Part shown: positions 25,985 through 36,809 of the stretch, piece by piece
How positions within the stretch are numbered: the first letter of the stretch is position 1
Layout of the letters: each line of letters begins with the position of its first letter
From: Methylocystis rosea
Lineage (GTDB): Bacteria; Pseudomonadota; Alphaproteobacteria; Rhizobiales; Beijerinckiaceae
Direction of reading: 5' to 3'
Assembly (NCBI RefSeq): GCF_003855495.1
Contig: NZ_CP034086.1
Coordinates: 2,951,501 to 3,015,500, forward strand
DNA length: 64,000 nucleotides
Translations under genes and position numbers: made by a program
The notes under the pieces: model-generated
Databases searched by the model: none
Seen by the model: the letters and a program-made list of their open reading frames with translations, nothing else
What the model was told of the DNA's origin: nothing

Positions 25985-26977
25985 CTACATACGGAAATCT
26001 TCGCCAAGATAAATGCGCCGAACGTCCGGATTGGCGACGATTTCGTCAGGCGTTCCTTCGGTCAGCACATGGCCGTTGTAGATGATGTAGGCGCGGTCGG
26101 TGAGCCCCAGCGTCTCGCGAACGCTGTGGTCGGTGATGAGCACGCCAATGCCGCGCGCTTTCAAATGCCGCACGAGGTCCTGAATGCCGCCGACCGCAAT
26201 CGGATCAATGCCGGCGAAAGGTTCGTCGAGCAGCATGAAGGAGGGATGCCCCGCGAGTGCGCGGGCGATCTCGCAGCGACGCCGTTCGCCGCCCGAGAGC
26301 GCGACGGCGGGCGTGTGGCGCATGCGGGTGAGGCGGAACTCTTCGAGAAGCGCCTCCAGCTCCTCCTCGCGCTTTTTGACGTCGGGCTGAGTGATCTCCA
26401 GCACGGCGCGGATGTTGTCCTCGACCGAGAGGCCCCGGAACACCGACGCCTCCTGCGGCAGATAACCGATTCCGAGCCGCGCGCGGCGATACATCGGCAG
26501 CGGCGTCACATCATAGCCGTCGAGCGAAATCATGCCCTTGTCGGGCTTCACCAGCCCTGTGATCATATAGAAAACAGTGGTTTTGCCGGCGCCGTTGGGG
26601 CCCAGCAGCCCGACCGCCTCGCCCCGCGCCACATGCAGGCTCACATCTTCGACGACGCGGCGCGCTTTGTAAGACTTCGCCAGATTATGGATCGAAAGCA
26701 GGCCCTGGCCGTCGAATCCAGCGGGTTCCCGATAGGCGGAGCCGGGCGCGAAGGCCGGCGGCGGCTCAGCCTTTTCGTTCGTTGGCGCGGGTCCCCAGAA
26801 GTTTGCGTCGCGCGCCGCCTCGTCGGAATCGTCGCCTACGTTTTGGGCGCCGGCGTCACGCCATTGGCCTTCCGCGATGTCGTCGGGCTTACGTGAGCGC
26901 CTGACGCCGTAAGCGAGCCGCGCCAGCGACTGGCCGGCGGCGCGAAATCGCATGGAAAGGGCGGAAAGATAACTCAA
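25985..26977 (-). CDS. lptB: LPS export ABC transporter ATP-binding protein LptB, N-terminally extended
   Basis: The ATPase powers lipopolysaccharide transport from the inner membrane with LptFG. The ABC domain (residues ~92-330) has Walker [12 protein letters not shown] (124-134), the Q loop [10 protein letters not shown], the signature LSGGERRR and Walker [13 protein letters not shown], plus the LptB-typical C-terminus [21 protein letters not shown]. The first ~90 residues are an extension rich in Arg, Ala and acidic residues with no recognised domain; common LptB proteins are ~240-260 residues. The usual upstream neighbours lptA and lptC are absent, and leuD lies there instead. Confidence 0.93.
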   Translation of the reverse strand: MSYLSALSMRFRAAGQSLARLAYGVRRSRKPDDIAEGQWRDAGAQNVGDDSDEAARDANFWGPAPTNEKAEPPPAFAPGSAYREPAGFDGQGLLSIHNLAKSYKARRVVEDVSLHVARGEAVGLLGPNGAGKTTVFYMITGLVKPDKGMISLDGYDVTPLPMYRRARLGIGYLPQEASVFRGLSVEDNIRAVLEITQPDVKKREEELEALLEEFRLTRMRHTPAVALSGGERRRCEIARALAGHPSFMLLDEPFAGIDPIAVGGIQDLVRHLKARGIGVLITDHSVRETLGLTDRAYIIYNGHVLTEGTPDEIVANPDVRRIYLGEDFRM

Positions 26978-27101
26978 GCGCGCCTTGTCCGTCGCTCTGG
27001 GCGTCCAGCGGTTGGAGGCGACGCTCGCCGCCCCGTCAGGGGTACGAAGCGCCGCTTTTGAAACATTAGTCCGGCGCCGCGCTGCGGCGCTAACGTTGCT
27101 A

Positions 27102-27707
27102 TCAGGTCCAAGGGCGCTTCGCCGCAGCCTGCTTTTCGTAATCGTCGATCTTTTCGGCTTTTTGGAGGGTCAGACCGATGTCGTCGAGCCCGTTCAGCAG
27201 GCAGTGCTTGCGAAAAGGGTCGATGTCGAATGTGATCACGCCGCCGTCCGGCCCGCGAATCTCCTGCGCGGCGAGGTCGACGGTGAGGGTGGCGTTGGCG
27301 CCGCGCTTGGCGTCGTCCATCAGCCTGTCGAGTTCGGCCTCGCTCACCGCGATCGGCAAGATGCCGTTCTTGAAGCAATTGTTATAGAAAATATCGGCGA
27401 AGCTCGTCGAAATGATGCAGCGGAGCCCGAAGTCGAGCAGCGCCCAGGGCGCGTGTTCGCGCGACGAGCCGCAGCCGAAATTGTCGCCGGCGACGAGGAT
27501 GCGGGCATTGCGGTAGGCCGGCTGATTCAGGACGAAATCGGGATTCTCGGAGCCGTCGTCGCGATAGCGCATCTCCGAGAAGAGGCCCTTGCCGAGGCCG
27601 GTGCGCTGAATGGTTTTGAGATACTGCTTGGGGATGATCATGTCCGTATCGACGTTCATGATCGGCAACGGCGCCGCGACGCCCGTCAGCGTGGTGAATT
27701 TGTCCAT
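27102..27707 (-). CDS. leuD: 3-isopropylmalate dehydratase small subunit
   Basis: The small subunit of isopropylmalate isomerase works with LeuC in leucine synthesis. The 201-residue length is normal. Typical elements are [16 protein letters not shown] near residue 18, the swivelling-domain signature [21 protein letters not shown], and the later [21 protein letters not shown]. leuC is not in the window. The gene lies immediately upstream of lptB on the same strand, but no functional link is expected. Confidence 0.96.
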   Translation of the reverse strand: MDKFTTLTGVAAPLPIMNVDTDMIIPKQYLKTIQRTGLGKGLFSEMRYRDDGSENPDFVLNQPAYRNARILVAGDNFGCGSSREHAPWALLDFGLRCIISTSFADIFYNNCFKNGILPIAVSEAELDRLMDDAKRGANATLTVDLAAQEIRGPDGGVITFDIDPFRKHCLLNGLDDIGLTLQKAEKIDDYEKQAAAKRPWT

Positions 27708-27826
27708 GTTTCTTTCGGTGTGGCGCGAGGAAGTCTAGCGCCCTTTACCAAATCGCCGCAGCAAGGGCAAAGCGCGGGGGGCGCGGGGTCGCCAAAATCA
27801 GAATGTTAACTATGTCGGAGCGTACT

Positions 27827-28336
27827 CTAGGCCTCGCTCCCCGCCTCCGCCTTGCCGCCGCGCAGAAGCAGAAAGCCGGCCAGCAACATCGCGGCGCCCC
27901 AGATGATGAAGCCCGCGTCATAGATCGGCCACTGGGCGCGATCGACTCGTTCATTCACATGATGGATGCCAAGGACGAGATGGTTGATGACGCCATCGTA
28001 GAGGTTGAATCCGCCCCAGCCGATCAGCAGCGCGCCCGCCAGGCGGCGGCCGGACCACATGTAACCGCGGCGAGAGGCGCGCCACAGAAGGAACAGTCCC
28101 ACGCCGACGCAGACATAAGCGAAACTGTGCAACATCCCGTCCCAATAGGTGTTGAATTCCATGCCCTCGACAGTCCCGGCGGGGCTCCAGTTGCTGACCA
28201 GATGATGCCATTGCAAGAGTTGATGCAGAACGATGCCATCAAAAAAGATGCCAAGGCCCACGCCAAGAATGATCGCGGCGGCCGTCGGAAAGCCGCCCCC
28301 GGCGCGGGCGGGACGAATGCTGGCTGACTGCGTCAT
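27827..28336 (-). CDS. DUF2243 membrane protein
   Basis: The 169-residue protein has four predicted membrane segments. It matches DUF2243 with LGVGLGIFFDGIVLHQLLQWHHL, MLHSFAYVCVGVGLFLLWRA, GWGGFNLYDGVINHLVLGIHHVNE and a final WGAAMLLAGFLLLR. The conserved His residues in the first and third helices (HQLLQWHH, NHLVLGIHH) suggest metal or heme binding. DUF2243 genes often occur near terminal oxidase assembly genes, but none is seen here. The function is not established. Confidence 0.88.
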   Translation of the reverse strand: MTQSASIRPARAGGGFPTAAAIILGVGLGIFFDGIVLHQLLQWHHLVSNWSPAGTVEGMEFNTYWDGMLHSFAYVCVGVGLFLLWRASRRGYMWSGRRLAGALLIGWGGFNLYDGVINHLVLGIHHVNERVDRAQWPIYDAGFIIWGAAMLLAGFLLLRGGKAEAGSEA

Positions 28337-28460
28337 GGCGATTCCTGCTCAACCCCTAGACCTTTGCAACGCCCGGGGCCGCGACGTGTTCCGCCCTCGC
28401 ATTTGCACAAAGTCTTCTGCTAAAGGTGTTGGGCGAAGCTGAAGTCCGAGCGATCTCGCC

Positions 28461-29093
28461 ATGACGCTGCCCACGACGCTGAACGGTCTGCTTATCGAAG
28501 TCATCGGCTATCTCGCCGCGGCGGCGAGCGTGTTCGTTTATGTGTCGAACACCATGATCCCGCTGCGGATCGCGGCGATCCTCGCCAATGCGCTCTTCGC
28601 CGCCTACTTTTTCCTCAAGGGTCTCTACCCGCTCTTCGCGCTCAACGCCTTTCTGGTCCCAGTCAACATCGTGCGGCTCCGGCAGATCCGGCGGCTCGTC
28701 CAGGACATTCGCGCCGCCGCCTCCGAGGATTTCGATTTCGAATGGCTGCGTCCCTATATGCGGCCCATAAAGCTGTCCGAAGGCTTCGTCCTGCATCGCA
28801 TCGGCGATCTGTCGGAGGAAGCCTATCTCTTGGTGCACGGTGAGATCCATCTGCGCGAGCCCGACGTCACGCTGAAGCCAGGAACGCTCTTTGGCGAGAT
28901 GGGCATGTTCACCAATGAAAATCGCCGCACCGCCACCGCGGTCGCCGCCACCGACGTCGAGCTTCTCTGCGTGCGCTATGACGATCTCTTGCAGCTCGCG
29001 GCGCAGACGCCGCAATTTGGCTTTTACCTGATGCGGCTCATGGTTCAGCGCATGCAGCACAATGTGGAGCTTGCCCGCGCCCGCAAGGGATGA
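28461..29093 (+). CDS. Membrane-anchored cyclic-nucleotide-binding domain protein
   Basis: The 210-residue protein has about three transmembrane helices at the N-terminus (residues ~8-30, 34-52, 55-72) and a cyclic-nucleotide-binding fold from ~95 to 205 (EGFVLHRIGDLSEEAYLLVHGEIHLREPD, then GTLFGEMGMFTNENRRTATAVA). The phosphate-binding cassette is GEMGMFTNENRRTAT. There is no helix-turn-helix, so it is not a Crp-type DNA-binding regulator. This order (short membrane bundle plus cNMP-binding fold) resembles the Popeye-type arrangement. Whether it binds cAMP or cGMP is unknown. Confidence 0.82.
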   Translation: MTLPTTLNGLLIEVIGYLAAAASVFVYVSNTMIPLRIAAILANALFAAYFFLKGLYPLFALNAFLVPVNIVRLRQIRRLVQDIRAAASEDFDFEWLRPYMRPIKLSEGFVLHRIGDLSEEAYLLVHGEIHLREPDVTLKPGTLFGEMGMFTNENRRTATAVAATDVELLCVRYDDLLQLAAQTPQFGFYLMRLMVQRMQHNVELARARKG

Positions 29094-29094
29094 G

Positions 29095-29252
29095 CGTCAT
29101 TGCGCAGCGAAGCGACTGGCTCCCTCAGGTGCGCGTCATGCCCGCGCCTGTCGCGGGCGCCCACGCCGAGACACTGCGCCATGTTCTCCCAATCTGCGTC
29201 GCCATAAAGACGTGGATGGCCGGCACAAGGCCGGCCATGACGGGCGGGCGTT
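29095..29252. repeat. Intergenic palindromic (REP-like) sequence
   Basis: The gap before acs contains CGCGCCTGTCGCGGGCG and GGATGGCCGGCACAAGGCCGGCCATGACGGGCG, imperfect inverted repeats of the type dispersed in Hyphomicrobiales genomes, beginning GTCATTGCGCAGCGAAGC. It differs in sequence from the elements at 4117 and 18644. No gene is seen in it. Confidence 0.6.
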
Positions 29253-29278
29253 TATGAAATGCGTCGATGGAGAAACGA

Positions 29279-31213
<1,935 letters not shown>

Positions 31214-31228
31214 CGCCCCGAAAGGGCG

Positions 31229-32428
31229 CTACTTAGACAGGGCGACGACAGGAATTTTCATCGAAACAACCAAGCCGTCAGGATTCCATCCATAGCCAAG
31301 CTCGCCTTCGAATTGGCTGATGATAGTCGACTGCGACAATCGTGTGCCGAAGCCGCTGCTCTCTGGCGGGCGCGCAATCTTGGGCCCGCCACGCTCCAAC
31401 CAACACAGGACGAGTTGCTCCCCCTCAGCACGCCAAGAAAGCGCCACCACGCCTTCTTGTGATTTGAGCGCGCCGTGTTTCGCCGCATTGGTCGCAAGTT
31501 CGTGCAACACCAGCGCAAGGCCATTTGTGGCGCGCTGGCCCAACAAAATCGGTGGACCTTCCACAACGAAGTGGCTTCGCGTGTCGGGCGGCGCATGCGG
31601 CCGCATGATCTTGGCGACCAGTTCCGCCAGGTCGACCATTTCGGCCTGTGCTTTGTTTGCGAAACTACGGCGCACCAGAGCATCGGCTTCCGCCAACGCG
31701 TCCAGGCGGCCCGAAACCATCTTTGACATCTCTGCCGGAGTCTTCGCCGCCTTCTCGCTCACCCGGACAATGCCGGCGGTGAGCGCGAAGAGGTTCTTCA
31801 CGCGGTGGCTCATCTCGCTGGTCAGTCTCTCCTGCTGCTCCAGGGCTGCCTTAAGCTGCCGCTCCGAGTCCAGCATTCGCAGCGCAATCCCCACAAACCA
31901 TGCAAGCTCAGTCATCACACGAGCATGGCCGCTGTCGAAATGACGTTCCTTGTCGGAAACAATCCAAAGCGTTCCTAGCGGCTCCTTGCCGCCAAGATAA
32001 AGCGGCACTAGCAATACTTCGGGCACGACGATGCCGGCATCCGAAATCCAGTCATACACGCGCTCCGGGTGCGACGATAACACTGGTCTATTGCAGTCGA
32101 GAGTGACCCCACAGGGGCTAGAATTTCGTGGCGTCGTAGCGTGCTCGAACGGCGCCAGCCGCCCGCGCAGATAGCGCCACCGAAATACGCCTGGGGCGGG
32201 ATCTGGCTCGTAAAGGCTGAGTCCTGCCGATACGCCTCCGGTCATTTCCATCGCCAGGTCGACAAACCGAGGCAGAACCTCCGCCGGATGGTCGGCCATG
32301 CGTCCGGCGAGTTCTTGAAGCGCCAGCTTTTCTTGAAGTGAATCAGTCTCCTTCGGAGCGCGGCGATCCAGCTCCTTGGTGATGAAGACGTCCGAGATAG
32401 CCCAATCTTGCCGCCGTTCCAGCTTCAT
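31229..32428 (-). CDS. GAF-domain HWE-family histidine kinase
   Basis: The 399-residue soluble kinase has a GAF domain (about 45-190, with VLLVPLYLGGKEPLGTLWIVSDKE) followed by an HWE-type kinase: the H box EMSHRVKNLFALTAGIVRVS, the characteristic LVLHELATNAAKHGA N box and a GFGTRLSQSTI G box. The conserved Trp-x-Glu of the HWE family is represented by CWLERGGP. It lies convergent to acs and has no partner regulator nearby. In related bacteria such orphan kinases feed PhyR, which is an inference. ATG 32428 was preferred over TTG 32440 because of GAGG at the right distance. Confidence 0.9.
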   Translation of the reverse strand: MKLERRQDWAISDVFITKELDRRAPKETDSLQEKLALQELAGRMADHPAEVLPRFVDLAMEMTGGVSAGLSLYEPDPAPGVFRWRYLRGRLAPFEHATTPRNSSPCGVTLDCNRPVLSSHPERVYDWISDAGIVVPEVLLVPLYLGGKEPLGTLWIVSDKERHFDSGHARVMTELAWFVGIALRMLDSERQLKAALEQQERLTSEMSHRVKNLFALTAGIVRVSEKAAKTPAEMSKMVSGRLDALAEADALVRRSFANKAQAEMVDLAELVAKIMRPHAPPDTRSHFVVEGPPILLGQRATNGLALVLHELATNAAKHGALKSQEGVVALSWRAEGEQLVLCWLERGGPKIARPPESSGFGTRLSQSTIISQFEGELGYGWNPDGLVVSMKIPVVALSK

Positions 32429-32704
32429 CGTCAGCCTCAAGGTCGCGCTATTCTACATCCGGCCTCGGATGGTGAAAATCGAAATGCGGATGAGCGGCGC
32501 AGATTGCCCGCTCGGCAACGCGCTCGAGGGCGATGTCGCGGACTGCCCGGCCTCCGATTTGAGCCCGCACAGATCATGCCGACCTCCAAGCCATGTCGTC
32601 GAGCCCACAAACACTGGCGAAAAAACGCCCCTCATTGGCGCCCTGCCGACTGTTCCGACGCCCTGCCGCGCCTCATCTTACCTTTAGAAAAGAGGACCCA
32701 GGAG

Positions 32705-33280
32705 ATGCGGCGCTTTCTTGCCATCCTCGTCGGGCTCATCGCGGCTGCCCCCGCACGCGCGGATTCCGATGTGGAGCATGCACGATATTCGGTGGTCGCC
32801 TCGACAGGGGCCATCGAAATTCGCGACTACGCGCCGCAGATCGTCGCGGAGACGACGGTCGCCGGCGAGCGCGGCGCAGCCATTAGCGAAGGCTTCCGCC
32901 GCCTCGCCGGTTATATTTTCGGCGACAATTCCCCGCAGCGGAAAATCGCCATGACCGCCCCTGTCGGACAGGAGTGGAAGGGCGGCGATTGGAAAGTGCG
33001 CTTCACCATGCCCGCCGAATACAACATGGCGAACTTGCCCAAGCCCAACAGCGCGGACGTCAAACTCGCCGCCGCGCCGGGCAAGCGCATGGCGGCGATT
33101 CGCTTCTCCGGACTCGCCGGCGACGACGCCCTCGCCGAAAACCAGGCGAAGCTGCTTGATTATCTGAAACGCCAGGGGATCTCGCCCAAGGGCGATCCGC
33201 AATACGCCTTCTACGACCCGCCATGGACGCTGCCTTGGAACCGGCGCAACGAAGTCATGGTCGAGATCGCCCGCGAGTGA
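32705..33280 (+). CDS. Exported SOUL-family heme-binding protein
   Basis: The 191-residue protein has a cleavable signal peptide (MRRFLAILVGLIAAAPARA, cleaved near residue 19) and a SOUL/HBP domain: VEHARYSVVASTGAIEIRDYAPQIVAETT at the start, RKIAMTAPV near the middle and RNEVMVEIARE at the end. Bacterial SOUL proteins are predicted to bind heme or tetrapyrroles in the periplasm. The ATG at 32705 follows GGACCCAGGAG; the open frame extends far upstream but the signal peptide fixes the start. Confidence 0.88.
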   Translation: MRRFLAILVGLIAAAPARADSDVEHARYSVVASTGAIEIRDYAPQIVAETTVAGERGAAISEGFRRLAGYIFGDNSPQRKIAMTAPVGQEWKGGDWKVRFTMPAEYNMANLPKPNSADVKLAAAPGKRMAAIRFSGLAGDDALAENQAKLLDYLKRQGISPKGDPQYAFYDPPWTLPWNRRNEVMVEIARE

Positions 33281-33500
33281 GCGCGCGACTCTGACGAGTC
33301 TGCACGCTCCCTGTCAGCGATTGGCGAGTCGATCAGGCGGATTTTACGCACTTGCAGATCTCATCGCCGCCGTGCGCCGGCGCACGTTCATCCCCCACGT
33401 CGAGTCGTAAGGTCGTCTCGTCTTGCAATCGCAAGACAAGCGTTTGCGCAGAACCTTGGTGTTCGTCGCAAATGTTAAGACTCATTTATGGAGAAATTTT

Positions 33501-33716
33501 ATGAAGACCGCATTGTTCCTTGCCGCCGCCATCGCGGCCGGCTCTTTGAGCGTCGACGCGAACGCCGCGCCGATAGGCGTTTCGTTGAAGGCGCCGGGCG
33601 AATCTGCCGAGAACGCCGCCCTCTCTTGGCGCTGCGGCAAGAAGAATCCGGCGTCGTGGGGCACGTTCGGCAACGGCTGCCTCAAGCAGAAGCGCCGATG
33701 GGGCAGGGGCTCATAA
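33501..33716 (+). CDS. Small exported protein, unknown
   Basis: The 71-residue precursor has a clean signal peptide (MKTALFLAAAIAAGSLSVDANA, cleavage near residue 22) and a mature part of ~49 residues that ends with a basic, Trp-containing tail (WGTFGNGCLKQKRRWGRGS) and has two cysteines, possibly a disulfide. GGAGAAATTTT precedes ATG 33501. No family is recognised. It stands alone with a terminator-like hairpin about 100 bp downstream. Confidence 0.7.
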   Translation: MKTALFLAAAIAAGSLSVDANAAPIGVSLKAPGESAENAALSWRCGKKNPASWGTFGNGCLKQKRRWGRGS

Positions 33717-33820
33717 TCGCCCTTGCCGCGCCCCGCCCGTCACGCGTCCGCCCATCGCTTATAAGCAGCAAGGACGTATTCGTGACGGTTCGCGAAACGG
33801 CTAGAGCTGTTTCCAAGCCT

Positions 33821-33849
33821 TAGGCCCCTCTTCAAAAGAGGGGGGCCTT
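33821..33849. terminator. Terminator-like hairpin between convergent genes
   Basis: AGGCCCCTCTT, a short loop, and AAGAGGGGGGCCTT form an imperfect stem between the plus-strand small exported protein and the minus-strand deaminase gene. Confidence 0.6.
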
Positions 33850-33879
33850 AGCAAATCGCCGGAATGATCAAGCTCGGCG

Positions 33880-34455
33880 CTAGCGGCCGCTCTTTTTGTC
33901 GAAGAGCGCCAGCGCCTCCGTCGCCAGGACGCCGCCGGTGATCTCGACCGTTGCGAAGGGCGCGGCCTGCGCCACGGCTTTGCTGGTGATCATGATCTGA
34001 CCGATTCGCTTCTCAAGCTGCTCGATCGACGCGGCGTAGACGACACGCCCAATTTCGCACCAGACGATCGCGCCCATGCACATCGGGCAGGGCTCGCCCG
34101 ACGTGTAAAGCGTCGCGCCCTTGAGATCCTTGGCCGGATTGTCGGCGATGAAGCGGCGAATCGCCACCATCTCGCCATGCGCGGTTGGATCGTTGTTGGT
34201 CACGCCGAGATTGCGTCCGGTCGAGACGACCTTGCCGTCGCGCACGATGACGGCGCCAAAGGGAAAGTCGCCCTTCGCGGCTTCAGCGATCGCCAAGCGC
34301 ATAAAGCCTTCGTCTTCCGGCAGGACGGGCGCCCGCTTCGCATGGCCCTGCGCCGGCGCGGCGCCAAAAGCGAACCCAAAACCTGCGCCGATCGTCGCCA
34401 GCGCCGCGCGCCGATTGAGGCGGCCGCCGTCGCAGCCGCATGTCGTTTGGCTCAT
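33880..34455 (-). CDS. Tat-exported CMP/dCMP-type deaminase-fold protein
   Basis: The 191-residue protein starts with a twin-arginine signal (RLNRRAALATIGAGFGFAFG, Arg 15-16), followed by a complete zinc-dependent deaminase domain: HGE (H93, E95 in TAHGEMVAI) and PCPMC (C123, C126 in GEPCPMCMGAI). The deaminase part is closest in pattern to guanine deaminase/TadA-like enzymes. Export across the inner membrane as a folded metalloenzyme is unusual for this fold. I chose ATG 34455 because GGAGCGGGAA precedes it. The frame continues upstream to 34578, overlapping the divergent fabD start. The substrate is unknown. Confidence 0.8.
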   Translation of the reverse strand: MSQTTCGCDGGRLNRRAALATIGAGFGFAFGAAPAQGHAKRAPVLPEDEGFMRLAIAEAAKGDFPFGAVIVRDGKVVSTGRNLGVTNNDPTAHGEMVAIRRFIADNPAKDLKGATLYTSGEPCPMCMGAIVWCEIGRVVYAASIEQLEKRIGQIMITSKAVAQAAPFATVEITGGVLATEALALFDKKSGR

Positions 34456-34561
34456 TTCCCGCTCCAGCGCGCGTTTCGGCTTCAGGCGCCAACTTGACAC
34501 GGCGAACCCCCCTGCGCCACACGCGGCGACCCAAACAATAATAAAGTAGGGACGGTTACGC

Positions 34562-35509
34562 ATGCAGAAGGCTTTCATTTTTCCCGGTCAGGGATCTCAG
34601 GCGGTCGGCATGGGCAAGGCGCTGTTCGACGCCTTCGCGCCCGCGCGCGCGGTTTTTGCCGAGGTCGACGATGCGCTGTCGCAGCCGCTCTCCAAACTCA
34701 TGTTCGAAGGCCCTGACGCCGAGCTGACGCTCACCGCCAACGCCCAGCCGGCGCTGATGGCGGCGTCGCTCGCTGCGATTCGGGCGCTCGAGGCGGAATG
34801 CGGCCTTGATCTTCCGCGCGACGCGGCCTTCGTCGCCGGCCATTCGCTCGGCGAATATTCCGCTCTCGCGGCCGCGGGCGCGCTGACGATTTCCGATACA
34901 GCGCGGCTGCTGCGCATTCGCGGCGACGCCATGCAGAAAGCGGTCCCTGTCGGAGAAGGCGCCATGGCGGCGCTGCTCGGCGCCGACTTCGATCAAGCGC
35001 GCACCGTAGCGCAGGAAGCGGCGACCGCCGCCAACGGCGTCTGTCAGGTCGCCAATGACAATGGCGGCGGCCAGGTGGTGATTTCCGGGGGCAAGGCCGC
35101 CGTCGACAAGGCGATCGACATCGCCAAGGAGAAGGGAATCAAGCGTGCGCTGCTGCTGCCGGTCTCCGCGCCCTTCCATTGTTCGCTGATGCAGCCCGCC
35201 GCCGACGCGATGCGCGAGGCGCTCGCCGGAGCGGCGATCAGCGCCCCGCGCGTTCCGGTGGTCGCCAATGTGACGGCGGAGCCGACGCAAGACCCGGAGG
35301 CGATTCGCCGACTGCTCATCGAGCAGGTCACCGGCGCGGTGCGCTGGCGCGAGTGCGTCGCCTATATGGCGAGTCACGGTGTGACGAAGTTCGTCGAATG
35401 CGGCTCGGGCAAGGTGCTCGCCGGGCTTTTGAAGCGAATCGCGCCGCAGGCAGCGGGCATTTCGGTGGGCGCGCCCGCGGATTTCGACGCCTATCGCGCC
35501 TTCGCGTAG
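34562..35509 (+). CDS. fabD: Malonyl-CoA:ACP transacylase
   Basis: The enzyme loads malonate onto ACP for fatty acid synthesis. It has 315 residues with the active serine S95 in GHSLGEYSALAAAGAL, the oxyanion FPGQGSQAVGMGK (7-19) and the catalytic His in SAPFHCSLMQPA. It heads the fabD / fabG / acpP / fabF group, but a porin gene on the other strand lies between fabD and fabG here, so it is probably transcribed on its own. Confidence 0.97.
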   Translation: MQKAFIFPGQGSQAVGMGKALFDAFAPARAVFAEVDDALSQPLSKLMFEGPDAELTLTANAQPALMAASLAAIRALEAECGLDLPRDAAFVAGHSLGEYSALAAAGALTISDTARLLRIRGDAMQKAVPVGEGAMAALLGADFDQARTVAQEAATAANGVCQVANDNGGGQVVISGGKAAVDKAIDIAKEKGIKRALLLPVSAPFHCSLMQPAADAMREALAGAAISAPRVPVVANVTAEPTQDPEAIRRLLIEQVTGAVRWRECVAYMASHGVTKFVECGSGKVLAGLLKRIAPQAAGISVGAPADFDAYRAFA

Positions 35510-35544
35510 AGGCTGCAGAACCAAAAGAGAGCCAAAAAAGAAAA

Positions 35545-35567
35545 GGCCCGGTCGCGAAGACCGGGCC
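35545..35567. terminator. Rho-independent terminator, fabD / porin convergence
   Basis: A 9-bp GC-rich stem (GGCCCGGTC with GACCGGGCC) is followed on the minus strand by TTTTCTTTTTT. It ends the minus-strand porin transcript and can also stop fabD. Confidence 0.85.
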
Positions 35568-35608
35568 CATTCTCTCGACCGTAAGGTCGATCCGTCGGAT
35601 TAGTGAGA

Positions 35609-36385
35609 TCAGTACTTGGCCAACACCGGCGCCGGGGAGCCGAAGTTGAAGTGATAGTTGATGCCAGCGCGGATCGTGTGGAAGCGCGTGCGGTTGTTGG
35701 TGCTGTTGAGGCCCCAACCCGGGTTGAACGCCCACAGCCAGTTGTTGTTGTTCCCGGTGCCGCTGATCTGCGTATACAGATACTCGACCTTCGCGGACCA
35801 GTTCGGGAAGAACATCCACTCGGCGCCGCCGCCAGCGGTCCAGCCCGTCTGCACCGCAGAGTTCTGGTTCCACCAGCTGTTGCGCTGCACTTCGCCATAG
35901 GCAAAGCCGCCCGTGCCGTAGACCAGCAGTTGCGGGCTCAGCAGGGTGATGCCGACGCGGCCGCGAACGGTGCCGAACCAGTTCAGACGCGCGGTGCCTG
36001 CGCCGCCGCCGCCGAAGCCGCCGAACAACCACCAGTTGTTGTTGTTGCCGCCGCCCGAACCAAGGCTGGTGCCCTGGAAGTCGGTCTCGGCGCCGACGAC
36101 GAACATCGGCGTAACCTGGAAGTTATAGCCGATCTGACCGCCGCCGATCACACCGCCGGTGCTGTTGTTGCCGTTGTTCCAGCCCCAGTTCCAACCCTGA
36201 TTGGAGGAATTGCTGGCGAAGAAGCCACCGCCGAGGTTAAGACCGGCGTAGAACCCGGTCCAGGTCATGATCGGCGGCGGGGGGATGTACGGCGGAGGAG
36301 CCTTGTGGGAGGGTAGATCGGCGGCGTTCGCGGCGCCGGCGAAAAGCGCCGTCGCCAGAGCCAGGGCCGAGATCGCTGTCTTCAT
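35609..36385 (-). CDS. Omp25/31-type outer-membrane beta-barrel protein
   Basis: The 258-residue precursor has a signal peptide (MKTAISALALATALFAGAANAADLP, cleavage near residue 22). A proline-rich stretch (HKAPPPYIPPPPIM) is typical of the family and is followed by the barrel opening TWTGFYAGLNLGGGF. It is rich in Asn and Trp (NNNNWWLFGG). The barrel appears complete, ending in an aromatic residue (LAKY). ATG 36385 follows AAGGATAGAGAG; the frame extends eight codons further. It is a paralogue of the N-terminal half of the protein at 50688. Confidence 0.9.
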   Translation of the reverse strand: MKTAISALALATALFAGAANAADLPSHKAPPPYIPPPPIMTWTGFYAGLNLGGGFFASNSSNQGWNWGWNNGNNSTGGVIGGGQIGYNFQVTPMFVVGAETDFQGTSLGSGGGNNNNWWLFGGFGGGGAGTARLNWFGTVRGRVGITLLSPQLLVYGTGGFAYGEVQRNSWWNQNSAVQTGWTAGGGAEWMFFPNWSAKVEYLYTQISGTGNNNNWLWAFNPGWGLNSTNNRTRFHTIRAGINYHFNFGSPAPVLAKY

Positions 36386-36809
36386 CTCTCTATCCTTCAT
36401 TTGAGCCAACTTAAATTAATAGGTGCGCGTCAGTCCCGTGACTCTTTCGGACGTTCAAGGACGCTGACCCCCAAGCACGGCGGACTGTGCGCAAATTTCT
36501 CGCGGGAAACAACAAACAGAAGGTAAAATCGGGCCCAAAAGACCCAAAAGATTTCGACTGTTGCAGTTACGCCACAATGGAATTTGACGCAGCTTCCGAT
36601 GTGTTGTTGAGCAATTCAGTCTCGAATCCGTCGCTTGCGAAACGAAGCCGAACTGACGCCCACTTTCTCCCAATTTCCGATTGGACGCCGGCGGCGTCCG
36701 CCGTTGTGGAGGCGGTCGTTTGAAGTTGAACCGCGGCTGAAAAAAGGCCACTCCCCGAACTGAGGCTATAAGGCTCACGCCATCGGCGCGACGGAGGAGA
36801 GGGGAAGAC
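36386..36809. other. Intergenic region between divergent porin and fabG
   Basis: The 424 bases are less GC-rich than their surroundings. They contain the promoter regions of both divergent genes and a strong ribosome binding site for fabG (GGAGGAGAGGGG). A 78-codon GTG-started frame at 36487-36723 has no ribosome binding site and no family pattern. I see no RNA gene or repeat. Confidence 0.5.

Noticed and set aside
26974..27378. Long minus-strand frame overlapping leuD
   Set aside because: It is another frame of leuD and of the lptB upstream gap with Arg-rich shadow composition.
36487..36723. 78-codon frame between the porin and fabG
   Set aside because: GTG start without ribosome binding site, no recognisable domain, composition like the intergenic region.
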